Assembly (NCBI GenBank): GCA_002299555.1
Contig: DBOL01000045.1
Coordinates: 1-41,115 of the forward strand
Length of the DNA: 41,115 bases
Source: Candidatus Aminicenantes bacterium UBA647
GTDB lineage: Bacteria; Acidobacteriota; Aminicenantia; UBA2199
Direction: 5' to 3'
The notes beneath the pieces were generated by a model, which had not been told where the DNA came from, made no database searches, and saw only the letters and a list, made by a program, of their open reading frames with translations. Both the position numbers and the translations under genes were made by a program. Position 1 is the first letter of the stretch; each line of letters opens with the position of its first letter. Shown here in pieces: positions 26,813-34,632 of this stretch.

Positions 26813-27105
26813 TGTTTTTCCTTTTCCATCTCATGGTTTATAAATATTGCAAAATCAGGGCATCTCCGCTCACACATTTTGCAGCCGATACAATATTCGG
26901 GAGCATCTACCATTACTGAAATCCCGAACTTGCTTGAAACATTATCTTCAAGTAGGAGAGTTCCTGTAGGGCAGCTGTCAACACATAATCCACACCCTTT
27001 GCAATAGTGACTGACAAGTTCGATAGCGTTGCCTTTCTTTGAAGGTTGTTTCTTTTTTCGAACTTCTAAAGCTGCTTCGTTGATCTGTTTTTCTTCTCTA
27101 TCCAT
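26809..27105 (-). CDS. korD: 2-oxoacid:ferredoxin oxidoreductase, delta (ferredoxin) subunit
   Basis: Small ferredoxin-type subunit of 98 residues with two [4Fe-4S] cluster motifs, CKGCGLCVDSCP and CIGCKMCERRCP, each C-x2-C-x2-C-x3-C. The first 27 residues are charged and probably flexible. It is the first gene of the kor operon; AGGGG lies about seven bases before the ATG. The delta subunit passes electrons to external ferredoxin. Confidence 0.9.
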   Translation of the reverse strand: MDREEKQINEAALEVRKKKQPSKKGNAIELVSHYCKGCGLCVDSCPTGTLLLEDNVSSKFGISVMVDAPEYCIGCKMCERRCPDFAIFINHEMEKEKQ

Positions 27106-27264
27106 GCATTCACCCCTGTGGTTCAGGATTTGATATAAAGTTGTAAAGATTTAGAAATTCCTCTGATTTAAATAGTTGGATTATCATCTTAATTATCGAT
27201 TAACTAATCTCGCTGGTAAGGATAGCTGATTGTGTATGAATATCCATTTTTTAAGGTGCATTTT

Positions 27265-27292
27265 ATCATAAAAATAAATTGAATTGAAACAA
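27265..27292 (-). promoter_or_regulatory. Candidate promoter of the kor-tyrS operon
   Basis: TTGTTT (27287-27292) and TATGAT (27265-27270) with a 16-base spacer on the minus strand, giving a leader of about 150 bases before korD. The rest of the 267-base gap (27106-27372) is AT-rich, with a short inverted repeat TTAAT-N5-ATTAA near 27190. I see no riboswitch or terminator in it. Confidence 0.35.
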
Positions 27293-27372
27293 AATATGAA
27301 CTTTTTTTTATTTTTTTTAAGTACACTTGATCACACGACAGAATACTTTCAAGTTTCACTCTGTCAGTCTCA

Positions 27373-27789
27373 CTATTCTCCTATGATTTTTACAAGGATT
27401 CTCTTTCTTCTTTTCCCGTCAAACTCCCCGTAAAACACTGCTTCCCAGGGTCCGAAATCAAGTTTCCCTCCTGTAACAGCTATAACCACTTCTCTTCCCA
27501 TTATAGTTCTTTTTAAATGTGCATCAGCATTATCCTCGAAACCATTATGCTGATATTGAGAATAGGGTTTCTCCGGGGCGAGTTTCTCAAGCCAAATTTC
27601 GTAATCATTATGCAGTCCGCTTTCATTATCGTTAATAAATACACTGGATGTTATATGCATTGCATTGCAAAGGATCATTCCCTCTTTGATTCCACTCTCT
27701 TTCAGACACTCTTCAATATGATGAGTTATATGGATCAATTCTCTTCTCTTCTGTGTTTCAAACCACAACTCTTTCCTGTAACTTTTCAT
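27373..27789 (-). CDS. YjbQ/UPF0047 family protein (secondary thiamine-phosphate synthase enzyme type)
   Basis: Protein of 138 residues of the UPF0047/YjbQ family, small trimeric proteins reported to have weak thiamine-phosphate synthase activity; the physiological role is unsettled. Signatures are ILCNAMHITSSVFINDNESGLHNDYE and the C-terminal GREVVIAVTGGKLDFGPWEAVFYGEFDG. AAAGGAGG stands four bases before the ATG, a strong ribosome-binding site. It lies 10 bases after mobB and is probably the last gene of that unit. Confidence 0.88.
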   Translation of the reverse strand: MKSYRKELWFETQKRRELIHITHHIEECLKESGIKEGMILCNAMHITSSVFINDNESGLHNDYEIWLEKLAPEKPYSQYQHNGFEDNADAHLKRTIMGREVVIAVTGGKLDFGPWEAVFYGEFDGKRRKRILVKIIGE

Positions 27790-27799
27790 AAAGCCTCCT

Positions 27800-28285
27800 T
27801 TATGAGTTTTTAAGAACTTCCAGATAATCTGCTATATTTTTGATGTCATCCCTGTTAAAATATGTAATATCATTAAAAACTTTATATTCGGAGATTACAG
27901 CTGTAAGAATGTTTTTTTCAGTTTTAAGATCTTTTGATATTCCCGGATTATGAACTTCAAAAATAAACGCACCCTCATTTGATAATCCTTCGATCAGTAT
28001 AAAATCATGCTCTTTGAGGTCTTTCTCGGCAAGCTTAAAGAAATCCTCAGGATTAACTATTGGTCTGGTCCTCATCAAATGTTTCTCAGCCACCAGGTAA
28101 ACGGTATCAGCTCCGTGTTCCAGGAATCTTCTGCTGTCTTTTCCTTCCGGTTCAAGATGAAACTTTTCAGGAACTTTTTTTACACCCATCACTTTCCATC
28201 CCCGGCTTGATAGTTCGGTAATAAGCTTTGTTATTAGTGTGGTTTTTCCTGTTCCTGACCAGCCATTAAATGAAAATATATTCAT
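27800..28285 (-). CDS. mobB: Molybdopterin-guanine dinucleotide biosynthesis GTPase MobB
   Basis: P-loop NTPase of 161 residues that assists MobA in attaching GMP to molybdopterin. The Walker A motif is GWSGTGKTT at the N-terminus (K14), followed by LSSRGWKVMGVKK and DFILIEGLSNEG, in family order. Length is typical of stand-alone MobB. A promoter lies directly upstream and no Shine-Dalgarno is seen, so it may be made both from its own leaderless transcript and by read-through from mobA. Confidence 0.9.
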   Translation of the reverse strand: MNIFSFNGWSGTGKTTLITKLITELSSRGWKVMGVKKVPEKFHLEPEGKDSRRFLEHGADTVYLVAEKHLMRTRPIVNPEDFFKLAEKDLKEHDFILIEGLSNEGAFIFEVHNPGISKDLKTEKNILTAVISEYKVFNDITYFNRDDIKNIADYLEVLKNS

Positions 28286-28291
28286 TGGGGA

Positions 28292-28320
28292 ATACTAAAT
28301 TATTATCAGAATATAGTCAA
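28292..28320 (-). promoter_or_regulatory. Promoter of mobB, leaderless
   Basis: TTGACT (28315-28320) and TAGTAT (28292-28297) with a 17-base spacer, on the minus strand. The -10 ends six bases before the mobB ATG and the intervening TCCCCA cannot act as a Shine-Dalgarno. The -35 box lies inside the gap after the XRE stop codon. Confidence 0.55.
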
Positions 28321-28326
28321 ACGGGA

Positions 28327-28761
28327 TCATTCCCAAAAGTACTCTTTTTTCTTCTCTATGGAATTTTCTTCTTTTTCATACGTGTCATTGTCATGTTTCC
28401 GGTTAAATGCAAGCTTTTTCTGACGTGGGGGAGTTTCTTTCTCCTTTATGGAGTAGTGTTTATTTTTTTTCTCAGGAATTTTTTCTTTTGGAATCAGAAG
28501 TATTTTCAGATCGCAATTAAGATAATCAGCAATTTTCTGAAGTGTGGTGATCTTCGGGTTTACTTTCCCACTCTCAATATTGGGGATAGATCTCCATGTA
28601 AGTCCTATATTCTCTGCAAGTTTTTCCTGGGAAATTCCCATTGATTCTCTTATAGCTTTCACCTGAGAATTCAATTTCGGATATTCATTTATCCATTGAG
28701 GAAGATCAATGGTTGTCCAGGGCATTCTCACAGATCTACTCTGAGGATTTTTTTGCTTCAT
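28327..28761 (-). CDS. XRE-family helix-turn-helix transcriptional regulator
   Basis: DNA-binding protein of 144 residues. The helix-turn-helix domain covers about 32-88: VKAIRESMGISQEKLAENIG, then LTWRSIPNIESGKVNPKITTLQKIADYLNCDLKILLIPK. This resembles antitoxin-type or 'mobile mystery protein A'-like XRE domains. The C-terminal third (93-144) is a lysine/glutamate-rich, probably disordered tail. The start is uncertain: ATG at 28761 has AAAGGAG only two bases away, and an internal ATG at 28725 (MPWTTIDLP) is an alternative. It stands alone between mobA and mobB, without a toxin partner, and two 21-bp palindromes lie directly upstream, suggesting autoregulation. Confidence 0.8.
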   Translation of the reverse strand: MKQKNPQSRSVRMPWTTIDLPQWINEYPKLNSQVKAIRESMGISQEKLAENIGLTWRSIPNIESGKVNPKITTLQKIADYLNCDLKILLIPKEKIPEKKNKHYSIKEKETPPRQKKLAFNRKHDNDTYEKEENSIEKKKEYFWE

Positions 28762-28767
28762 AGCTCC

Positions 28768-28796
28768 TTTATATATTCATGAAAATGAAAAGTCAA
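28768..28796 (-). promoter_or_regulatory. Candidate promoter of the XRE gene
   Basis: TTGACT (28791-28796) and TATAAA (28768-28773) with a 17-base spacer on the minus strand. The -35 lies five bases from the nearer 21-bp palindrome. The -10 ends six bases before the ATG, which again predicts a leaderless start, although an AAAGGAG is also present. Confidence 0.5.
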
Positions 28797-28801
28797 GTAA
28801 A

Positions 28802-28822
28802 ATATGAAATATAATTTCATAT
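28802..28822. promoter_or_regulatory. Palindromic operator 1 upstream of XRE gene
   Basis: Perfect inverted repeat ATATGAAAT-ATA-ATTTCATAT (nine-base arms, three-base centre). The arms are identical to those of the second copy at 28832-28852, and the centres (28812 and 28842) are 30 bases apart, about three helical turns. It lies next to the -35 of the XRE promoter. Confidence 0.75.
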
Positions 28823-28831
28823 AGTGTTTGT

Positions 28832-28852
28832 ATATGAAATGAAATTTCATAT
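28832..28852. promoter_or_regulatory. Palindromic operator 2 upstream of XRE gene
   Basis: Perfect inverted repeat ATATGAAAT-GAA-ATTTCATAT with the same nine-base arms as operator 1. It lies between the mobA stop (28861) and operator 1. A partial TTCATGAA element near 28776-28783, inside the promoter spacer, may be a weaker third site. Confidence 0.75.
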
Positions 28853-28860
28853 GGAGTTGG

Positions 28861-29475
28861 TCAGGATCGAGATCCGTCTCGGGTGTTAAGGTAGGCCAGG
28901 TATTCTTTATAATCTTCTTCTGTATTTATATTAAAATACCAGCCTGTATTTTTCATTCTGATGATCTTAATTGAAGTTTTTTCAAATATATCAAGTATTT
29001 TATTTTTTCCCATGCTCAGATTCTCCCTGATGGCGGGAATAGTAATTTTCTTATAGAATCCGAAAAGTGGCTCTATTTTACCTTCTCCTGATTCAGCGAC
29101 AACGATATCATATTTATCTGTATAGTAATTCATTTGACTGATCAGTTCTTTTGATATTTCCGGGATATCTGCAGCGATGATAAAATTCTTCTCATTCTCT
29201 GATCCCATCAACCCTGAAAGGATACCGGATAATGGACCTCTATTGCTATATATGTCATTGACAACTTTGTGACCACCGGACTTAATAAACATATTTTGAG
29301 AAGCACTGATCATTACATTTTGAAAAAGTTTCTCAGTTTGTATTAATACTTTGTCAATTAGAGTAATATCATTTATTTTCAGATATTTTTTGTCTGTATT
29401 CATTCTGCTGCTTTTCCCTCCGGCAAGAATTATGGCTGTACAATCACTTATAGGGAATAAGTTATTTTCGCTCAT
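28861..29475 (-). CDS. mobA: Molybdenum cofactor guanylyltransferase MobA
   Basis: Nucleotidyltransferase that adds GMP to molybdopterin to make the MGD form of the cofactor. Signature motifs are AIILAGGKSSRMNTDKKYL and IIAADIPEISKEL (the metal-binding aspartate), followed by the MobA C-terminal half with ENLSMGKNKILDIF. From ATG 29475 it has 204 residues. A TTG at 29487, overlapping the stop of the DUF4301 gene, is an alternative start; the ribosome-binding site is weak for both. No molybdoenzyme or moa gene lies in the window, so the cofactor's user is elsewhere. Confidence 0.9.
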   Translation of the reverse strand: MSENNLFPISDCTAIILAGGKSSRMNTDKKYLKINDITLIDKVLIQTEKLFQNVMISASQNMFIKSGGHKVVNDIYSNRGPLSGILSGLMGSENEKNFIIAADIPEISKELISQMNYYTDKYDIVVAESGEGKIEPLFGFYKKITIPAIRENLSMGKNKILDIFEKTSIKIIRMKNTGWYFNINTEEDYKEYLAYLNTRDGSRS

Positions 29476-29483
29476 ATATATTC

Positions 29484-31085
29484 TCAAAAGAGCTCTGAAA
29501 ATTTTTTATCTTTCGAAGGTTTATGGTTATCTTTAAGAAGATCATTAACATATTTTACAGGGTTGAATGTAGATAGAGGTACTTCCACATATAAAGATAT
29601 CCATTTCTCCATGGAGCCGTTCCATAAGCCCGGATGTTCAAGAACACTTGTCTTTTTGTTCCCCTGAGATTTCTCAGAAATAAAATATCTGGTTTCTTCA
29701 ATGAATTCATTCAGATCAAAGATAATCCCACGATGGTTTTTAATAGAACAAACTATATCAACCGGATTAAAATACGAGGATTGAGTGAAGATCTCCTCCT
29801 GCTCTGGTGAGGTTTTGTCAATTTGAGATTTCTCAATGATCTGAAGTGAAGTTTCATCATTCTTGTTTTTGATCCAAAAAGGGCCTCCTCCGGGTTCATT
29901 CATATTTTTAACCACTCCACAGACCCGCACTGGTCTGTTAAGTTTTTCACAAAGGATCTTTCTCTTTTTTTCCAGGTCGAACTCAATAAACTCTGCAGGG
30001 AATGAAATATTAAGGACATCTTTTGCATAGCAGTATATCTCATTTATTGATTCGCCATCTTTTATAATTCTTGGTAATGTTCTCAGTGAATTAAAAATTT
30101 TGTCTCTAATTTCGATCAGGTATGCTCCAATTATTTTTTTGTTCTCGATAGTATCACTTAATCTGTCTACAGTTGTTATGTTATCAATATTTTTTATATA
30201 GATTATATCTGATGACAACTTATTTAAGTTCCCCAGAAGGGATCCATGTCCACCTGCTCTCAATTGAACATTTCCACTTTTATCACGGACAGGTTCTCCG
30301 GAACTATCAATTGAAATGGTATTAGTGCTGATCATCTGAAAAGAGAATTCTGTATTGATCCGGTATCCTTTTTCACGGGAGAAAATTTCTTTTAACACAA
30401 GAACCTCTTCCTCAAAATCAATAAGATTCTGTTCAGGAATGGTAAAATGGATCAAAGCATTGTTCTTTCGGTCACTTGCATACAAAGCCGCTTCAACGAA
30501 ATGTTCACCGACAGGTGAAACCGATATGTCTGCATAGTTATGAAATTTGATCAATGCTTTTGGTAATGATCCGTAGTTCAGACCTTTTTCACCCAGAATG
30601 TATTCAAGTATTGTTTTGATATTATTCCCTATAAAAAGGGTCTCAAGATCCAGGTTGTTTTTTTTGAGAGACATTTCAAGGCTACCAACAAAAGGGAGTT
30701 CATGTCTTTTGAGGGCATTGAAAAAATTGGTGAAAGTGATATCGGTGTGATCACTCTTCAGCAGATCCTCTATTTCAATTTCCCCTAGTTCGATCTTATT
30801 CAGAGTTTCAGAAAGCAGGCCGAACATTCTCGTTGCAGCACCAGAGGCGGGGACAAATTTTGAGAAAGTGATTTTTGAACGGATCTCGTCAAATTTATTA
30901 GCGAGTTCCTCTTTCCGATCGCTGTCAAATCGGATCACGCCGTCATCAAGGCCGGCCGGCCTGATCAGCGGTACCGGGATGTTCCCTCTGTTCAATTTTC
31001 CAATTTGTGAATTAATTTCATCAATGTCCAGACCTTTCTTATTCAGGCCTTCTATATCGCTTTTACTAAATTTAATATTGTTCAT
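29484..31085 (-). CDS. DUF4301 family protein
   Basis: Protein of 533 residues of the DUF4301 family, best known from Bacteroidota and without assigned function. The N-terminal half carries VPLIRPAGLDDGVIRF and the conserved KFVPASGAATRMF, a glycine-rich phosphate-binding-like loop; RAGGHGSLLGNLN follows near the middle. The loop and overall layout suggest a nucleotidyl-transferase-like fold, which is inference. No signal peptide, so cytoplasmic. It ends just before mobA, so both share a transcript. Confidence 0.85.
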   Translation of the reverse strand: MNNIKFSKSDIEGLNKKGLDIDEINSQIGKLNRGNIPVPLIRPAGLDDGVIRFDSDRKEELANKFDEIRSKITFSKFVPASGAATRMFGLLSETLNKIELGEIEIEDLLKSDHTDITFTNFFNALKRHELPFVGSLEMSLKKNNLDLETLFIGNNIKTILEYILGEKGLNYGSLPKALIKFHNYADISVSPVGEHFVEAALYASDRKNNALIHFTIPEQNLIDFEEEVLVLKEIFSREKGYRINTEFSFQMISTNTISIDSSGEPVRDKSGNVQLRAGGHGSLLGNLNKLSSDIIYIKNIDNITTVDRLSDTIENKKIIGAYLIEIRDKIFNSLRTLPRIIKDGESINEIYCYAKDVLNISFPAEFIEFDLEKKRKILCEKLNRPVRVCGVVKNMNEPGGGPFWIKNKNDETSLQIIEKSQIDKTSPEQEEIFTQSSYFNPVDIVCSIKNHRGIIFDLNEFIEETRYFISEKSQGNKKTSVLEHPGLWNGSMEKWISLYVEVPLSTFNPVKYVNDLLKDNHKPSKDKKFSELF

Positions 31086-31120
31086 AATTCTTAATTATTA
31101 TTAATTGTAATTTTGAAAAA

Positions 31121-31149
31121 ATAGTAAATTATTCTCCAATTAATATCAA
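31121..31149 (-). promoter_or_regulatory. Promoter of the DUF4301-mobA unit
   Basis: TTGATA (31144-31149) and TACTAT (31121-31126) with a 17-base spacer on the minus strand. The leader would be about 28 bases, AT-rich and without a clear Shine-Dalgarno. Confidence 0.5.
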
Positions 31150-31158
31150 GTGATTTCT

Positions 31159-31956
31159 TCAGGAATAAAGGTCCCTCTTTTTAAAAAACAGGATTGAAAC
31201 AGCCAGGAAGAAAACAGCTATAAAAGTCTGAATCAATAAATGGCTTAAATCCAGACCGTTTAATATAGGAGAATTCCCTGAGTTATAATAGAAAGGAGAG
31301 AATATCCTTGCTATTTGAAATGAATTTACTGCTGGGGCATATGCATTTATTAGAAATGATATCAATGCAAATCCGCTTACTAATCCGACTGCCTTTTTTT
31401 TATTCAAAAAAATGATCCCTGCAGTGACGGAGATAGTGAGAAAGCTGATTGATAACATGAAAACTGAAATTATTGCATCCGCCAGTCTGATAATATTCAT
31501 CTCTATTTTAAATAATATTAGTCCCAGACCCATCCCCAAAAAGAAGAAGATATGAATTATTGCAAGTGCCAGTGATATAGATAAGACTTTTTGGAGTATA
31601 ACTCCGGATCTTGACACAGGTTTTGATAATAAAAGGTCAAGTGTTCCATTTTCTAACTCTCCGGCGATCACTCCAACTCCTCTTGAAACAGAATAGAACA
31701 GGATCATTATGGGAGCAAAATATGAAAAAGGCTGAAGGTTGAAAAATCCTTCAGGAGTTGAGACAAATTTCACATCACCTATGAGGTTCTTGATAACAGG
31801 AGGCAGAGAATCTACCATTTTAAATATTGCAGTATTTTCACTCATGTAAGGGAAAAAGTAAGAGAGATAAATAGAAAGGAATATGAATCCTGCAGACCAC
31901 CAGAAAATTGAAACCAGCTGGTCTCTCAGAGTTTTCAGGAATATATTTTCAAGCAT
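31159..31956 (-). CDS. ABC-2 type transporter permease
   Basis: Membrane subunit of an ABC exporter, 265 residues with about six hydrophobic helices. The segment ELENGTLDLLLSKPVSRSGVI, following a first helical pair, is typical of ABC-2/NatB-like permeases. I start it at the ATG at 31956, which overlaps the stop of the ATPase gene by eight bases and has GGAGAGAGG just upstream; a start 12 codons earlier would add charged residues and a longer overlap. Substrate unknown; candidates for this class include drugs, lipids and sodium. Confidence 0.85.
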   Translation of the reverse strand: MLENIFLKTLRDQLVSIFWWSAGFIFLSIYLSYFFPYMSENTAIFKMVDSLPPVIKNLIGDVKFVSTPEGFFNLQPFSYFAPIMILFYSVSRGVGVIAGELENGTLDLLLSKPVSRSGVILQKVLSISLALAIIHIFFFLGMGLGLILFKIEMNIIRLADAIISVFMLSISFLTISVTAGIIFLNKKKAVGLVSGFALISFLINAYAPAVNSFQIARIFSPFYYNSGNSPILNGLDLSHLLIQTFIAVFFLAVSILFFKKRDLYS

Positions 31957-32845
31957 GCCTCTCTCCGTAAAACTTGATAAAAACTTCCTCAAGCCCGGGC
32001 GAAGAACTTTCTATATTAATGATATAATTTTTCCCGATTGCTTTCAGAAGCGGATCAATATCTCCGTGTAAATGACATTTCATCATATTTCCCATGAATT
32101 CAAGTCCGGTTATATTTTTCAATGGTCTTATTTTTCTTCTATCAAGCGGCCCCTTACTTGTGATCTCGAGAATCTTATAATTTTTTGTCCTTAAGGAGTG
32201 GATATCTTCAACAGTGACTATTTTCCCGTCTCTGACAATCGCAGCTGAATCACAAACTTTCTCCACTTCAGTGAGAACATGGGATGAGAGGAGTATTGTC
32301 CTGCCTTTATTTTTTAGTTCCCTGAGAAGATCATAAAACTCCTGCCTCATAAGGGGATCAAGTCCTCTTGTAGGTTCATCAAGGATAACCAGATCCGGAT
32401 CGTTCATTACGGCCTGAATTATTCCCACTTTCTGTTTGTTTCCTGTTGATAAGGATGATATTTTTTTGTCAGGTTCACATCTGAACCTGTCAAGTAGATC
32501 TCTTATAAGGATTTGTTCTGTTTTTTTATTGAGATTTGAAAAATATTCGAGAAATTCAGCTACTTTTAAATTCCCATATAGGGAAAGCTCTCCAGGGAGA
32601 TACCCGGTTCTTGAAAGTATTGTCAGTAAATTCTTTTTTATGTTCCTGTCGAAAATATTTACATTTCCCCCATAAGAATGTAAGAATCCGAGCATGATCC
32701 TGATTGTAGTAGTTTTTCCCGCTCCATTCGGTCCCAGGTATCCGAATATCTCTCCTCTTTCTACTTCAAATGAAACATCTTCGATCCCACGGTGTTTTCC
32801 ATAATATTTTGATAGATTTTCGATCCGAATCACTGGTGATGTCAT
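31949..32845 (-). CDS. ABC transporter ATP-binding protein (ABC-2 exporter type)
   Basis: ATPase subunit of 298 residues. Walker A is GYLGPNGAGKTTTIR, the signature is SSLSTGNKQKVGI, Walker B is DLVILDEPTRGLDPL, and the switch histidine lies in LLSSHVLTEVEKVCD. The C-terminal 80 residues form the extra domain usual in BcrA/CcmA-type exporters. It is translationally coupled to the permease. The ATG is nine bases after the -10 of its promoter and lacks a Shine-Dalgarno. Confidence 0.93.
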   Translation of the reverse strand: MTSPVIRIENLSKYYGKHRGIEDVSFEVERGEIFGYLGPNGAGKTTTIRIMLGFLHSYGGNVNIFDRNIKKNLLTILSRTGYLPGELSLYGNLKVAEFLEYFSNLNKKTEQILIRDLLDRFRCEPDKKISSLSTGNKQKVGIIQAVMNDPDLVILDEPTRGLDPLMRQEFYDLLRELKNKGRTILLSSHVLTEVEKVCDSAAIVRDGKIVTVEDIHSLRTKNYKILEITSKGPLDRRKIRPLKNITGLEFMGNMMKCHLHGDIDPLLKAIGKNYIINIESSSPGLEEVFIKFYGERHA

Positions 32846-32854
32846 TTCATTAGT

Positions 32855-32882
32855 ATTATATCAGAATTCGAACAAACTTTAA
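32855..32882 (-). promoter_or_regulatory. Extended -10 promoter of the ABC exporter, leaderless
   Basis: CTGATATAAT (extended -10 TGA-TATAAT, -10 at 32855-32860) with a poor -35 TTAAAG (32877-32882). It shares TTCTGATATAATA with the secA promoter. Nine bases without a Shine-Dalgarno separate it from the ATG. Confidence 0.5.
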
Positions 32883-32922
32883 GTGTGTTGAATTCGTATG
32901 TTTACTATTATAGGATACTGAA

Positions 32923-34539
32923 ATGAAGAAAAAAACTTATTTATTTTTATTTACGATATCAGTTTTGTCATTACTTTTCTCTGTTCAATTATTTCCTGAA
33001 ACCTTATCCGGAAGTGATGATGAGAAGGTTCTGGAAACCGTTGATGTAACTGATTTCGAAGTTCCGGTGAGGGTGTTTCTCAAAAAACAATTGGTTGATA
33101 ATCTGAAAAAAGAAGATTTTCTCCTTTATGATGGAGGGAAACTTCAGAAAATAAATGGATTTTATATAACCAGAAAAAAAATAGACATTAAAGAGGATAT
33201 CTCCGATAAGACGAAAACTGATAAAGCAAAGGGGAGATATTTTGTTCTGGTTTTTAAGATCACTGAGTTTAATGATCAGTTAAAAAAAGGTGTCGATTAT
33301 CTTTTCGAAAAACTTTTCAGAACCAATGATCAATTATTGATATTTGTGAACGATAAAACCTTTTTTGTAAATAATCTGACTAATCTCTCTTCAATAAAAG
33401 ACTTGGTATCGAAGATGCTTCATGATGAAAGTATTAAAGCCAGGCACAGGCTTTCCATGATCTTTGATAAGATCAATACAGAACTCTCTTATTCAAAGTT
33501 CAATCAAATATTGGGAGGAGCAATGGCTCAGCCTGCTCTTGAAATGATAAAGTTTCTTGAGAAATATATACTTATATGGGATAACTACAGAAAAAAATAT
33601 CTGACACCTTCTGTAGATGATTATTATAACTTTGCAAAGTATCTTCAGAAAATAGATAGAGAAAAGTGGGTGATAAATTTTTATCAGATAGAGATGTTCC
33701 CAAAGCTGAAATATTCAGGAGAGATGATGCAAAGTATCAGATCTCTGATAAGTGGGCTTCAATCAAGCAACAGGCCTGAAGATGTTTTTCACTCACGGTC
33801 CCTTTCCACTCTTCTGATGAAGATAAATATCGCTCTCAGTGCTGCCACCGATTTCCCGGCTGCGGAGATCTCAAAGCTATTTTATAAAGTTAACACAGTA
33901 TTCCATTCTATATTCATCAGGACCACAAAATCTATACTTTCGCAGGATCTTGAATATAAAAGGGTGTCAACTAATCTGGAGAATAGTTTCAGAGAGATCA
34001 CCGAAAAGACAGGTGGAGCATTGATCTCATCAGGAAATATCAGTAGATCTGTGCAAAAATTAACTGAGAAAGAGGATATTCTGTATATGCTGACTTATTC
34101 TCCACCGGAAGGGCGAAAGGTTGAGAAAATAAAGATCTTAACAAAAAATCCTGATTATTCTGTCGCTTATGATAATAACATAAGGGATAAATATATTAAG
34201 AGATATTTCCTGAAGAAAGAGTCGTTAGTCCCTATGGTAAAGATAGAGAAAGCTGATCTGAAAGGGAAGAATCTTGTTGTTAAGATAGTTGATTATTTTT
34301 TCAGAGAGGAGAATGGCAAACTTCTGGGGAAGCTTAAAATACATATTCAGGTAGTTAAGAATTCGGGTAAGATATATTTTAACCAGACAAAAACTATTGT
34401 TGCTGATAAAAATAAATTTAAGATAACCTTAAACCTCAAAAATCTTGATCGCGGGGAATATAGTATTGTTGTTGATGTTCTTGATCTTTTAACAGAGAAG
34501 AGTGACATGAAATATTTTCAGAGGAAATATAAAGATTGA
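32923..34539 (+). CDS. Secreted VWFA-related protein of unknown function
   Basis: Exported protein of 538 residues. A signal peptide (about 1-25) is followed by VDVTDFEVPVRVFLKKQLVDNLKKEDFLLYDGGKLQKINGFY-type sequence, which matches the N-terminus of 'VWFA-related' proteins of Acidobacteriota and Aminicenantes. The following domain has VWA-like alternation (RYFVLVFKITEF, DQLLIFVNDKTFFVNNL), but the metal-site DxSxS is absent. The final 130 residues look like a beta-sandwich. AGGA lies seven bases before the ATG. Divergent from the ABC exporter. Function unknown; a scaffold or surface role is inference. Confidence 0.7.
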   Translation: MKKKTYLFLFTISVLSLLFSVQLFPETLSGSDDEKVLETVDVTDFEVPVRVFLKKQLVDNLKKEDFLLYDGGKLQKINGFYITRKKIDIKEDISDKTKTDKAKGRYFVLVFKITEFNDQLKKGVDYLFEKLFRTNDQLLIFVNDKTFFVNNLTNLSSIKDLVSKMLHDESIKARHRLSMIFDKINTELSYSKFNQILGGAMAQPALEMIKFLEKYILIWDNYRKKYLTPSVDDYYNFAKYLQKIDREKWVINFYQIEMFPKLKYSGEMMQSIRSLISGLQSSNRPEDVFHSRSLSTLLMKINIALSAATDFPAAEISKLFYKVNTVFHSIFIRTTKSILSQDLEYKRVSTNLENSFREITEKTGGALISSGNISRSVQKLTEKEDILYMLTYSPPEGRKVEKIKILTKNPDYSVAYDNNIRDKYIKRYFLKKESLVPMVKIEKADLKGKNLVVKIVDYFFREENGKLLGKLKIHIQVVKNSGKIYFNQTKTIVADKNKFKITLNLKNLDRGEYSIVVDVLDLLTEKSDMKYFQRKYKD

Positions 34540-34632
34540 TCAATTTCGTCATTTAAAATTCTTTTCAATATAAAGACATCGTGTTATCATTTTCGGAATC
34601 TACATTAAATATTAAATAACTTAGTTTGCCGG

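Noticed and set aside
27300..27320. T-rich run as an intrinsic terminator after yjbQ
   Set aside because: The T-run is on the plus strand, so for the minus-strand transcript it reads as A; the GACAGA/TCTGTC hairpin nearby has a 17-base loop and no U-tract.
27106..27372. TPP riboswitch ahead of the kor operon (thiamine-dependent enzyme) or yjbQ
   Set aside because: The conserved THI-box core sequences were not found on either strand of the gap.
28327..28761. Toxin-antitoxin module at the XRE gene
   Set aside because: Neighbours are mobA and mobB on both sides; no toxin-like gene is adjacent.
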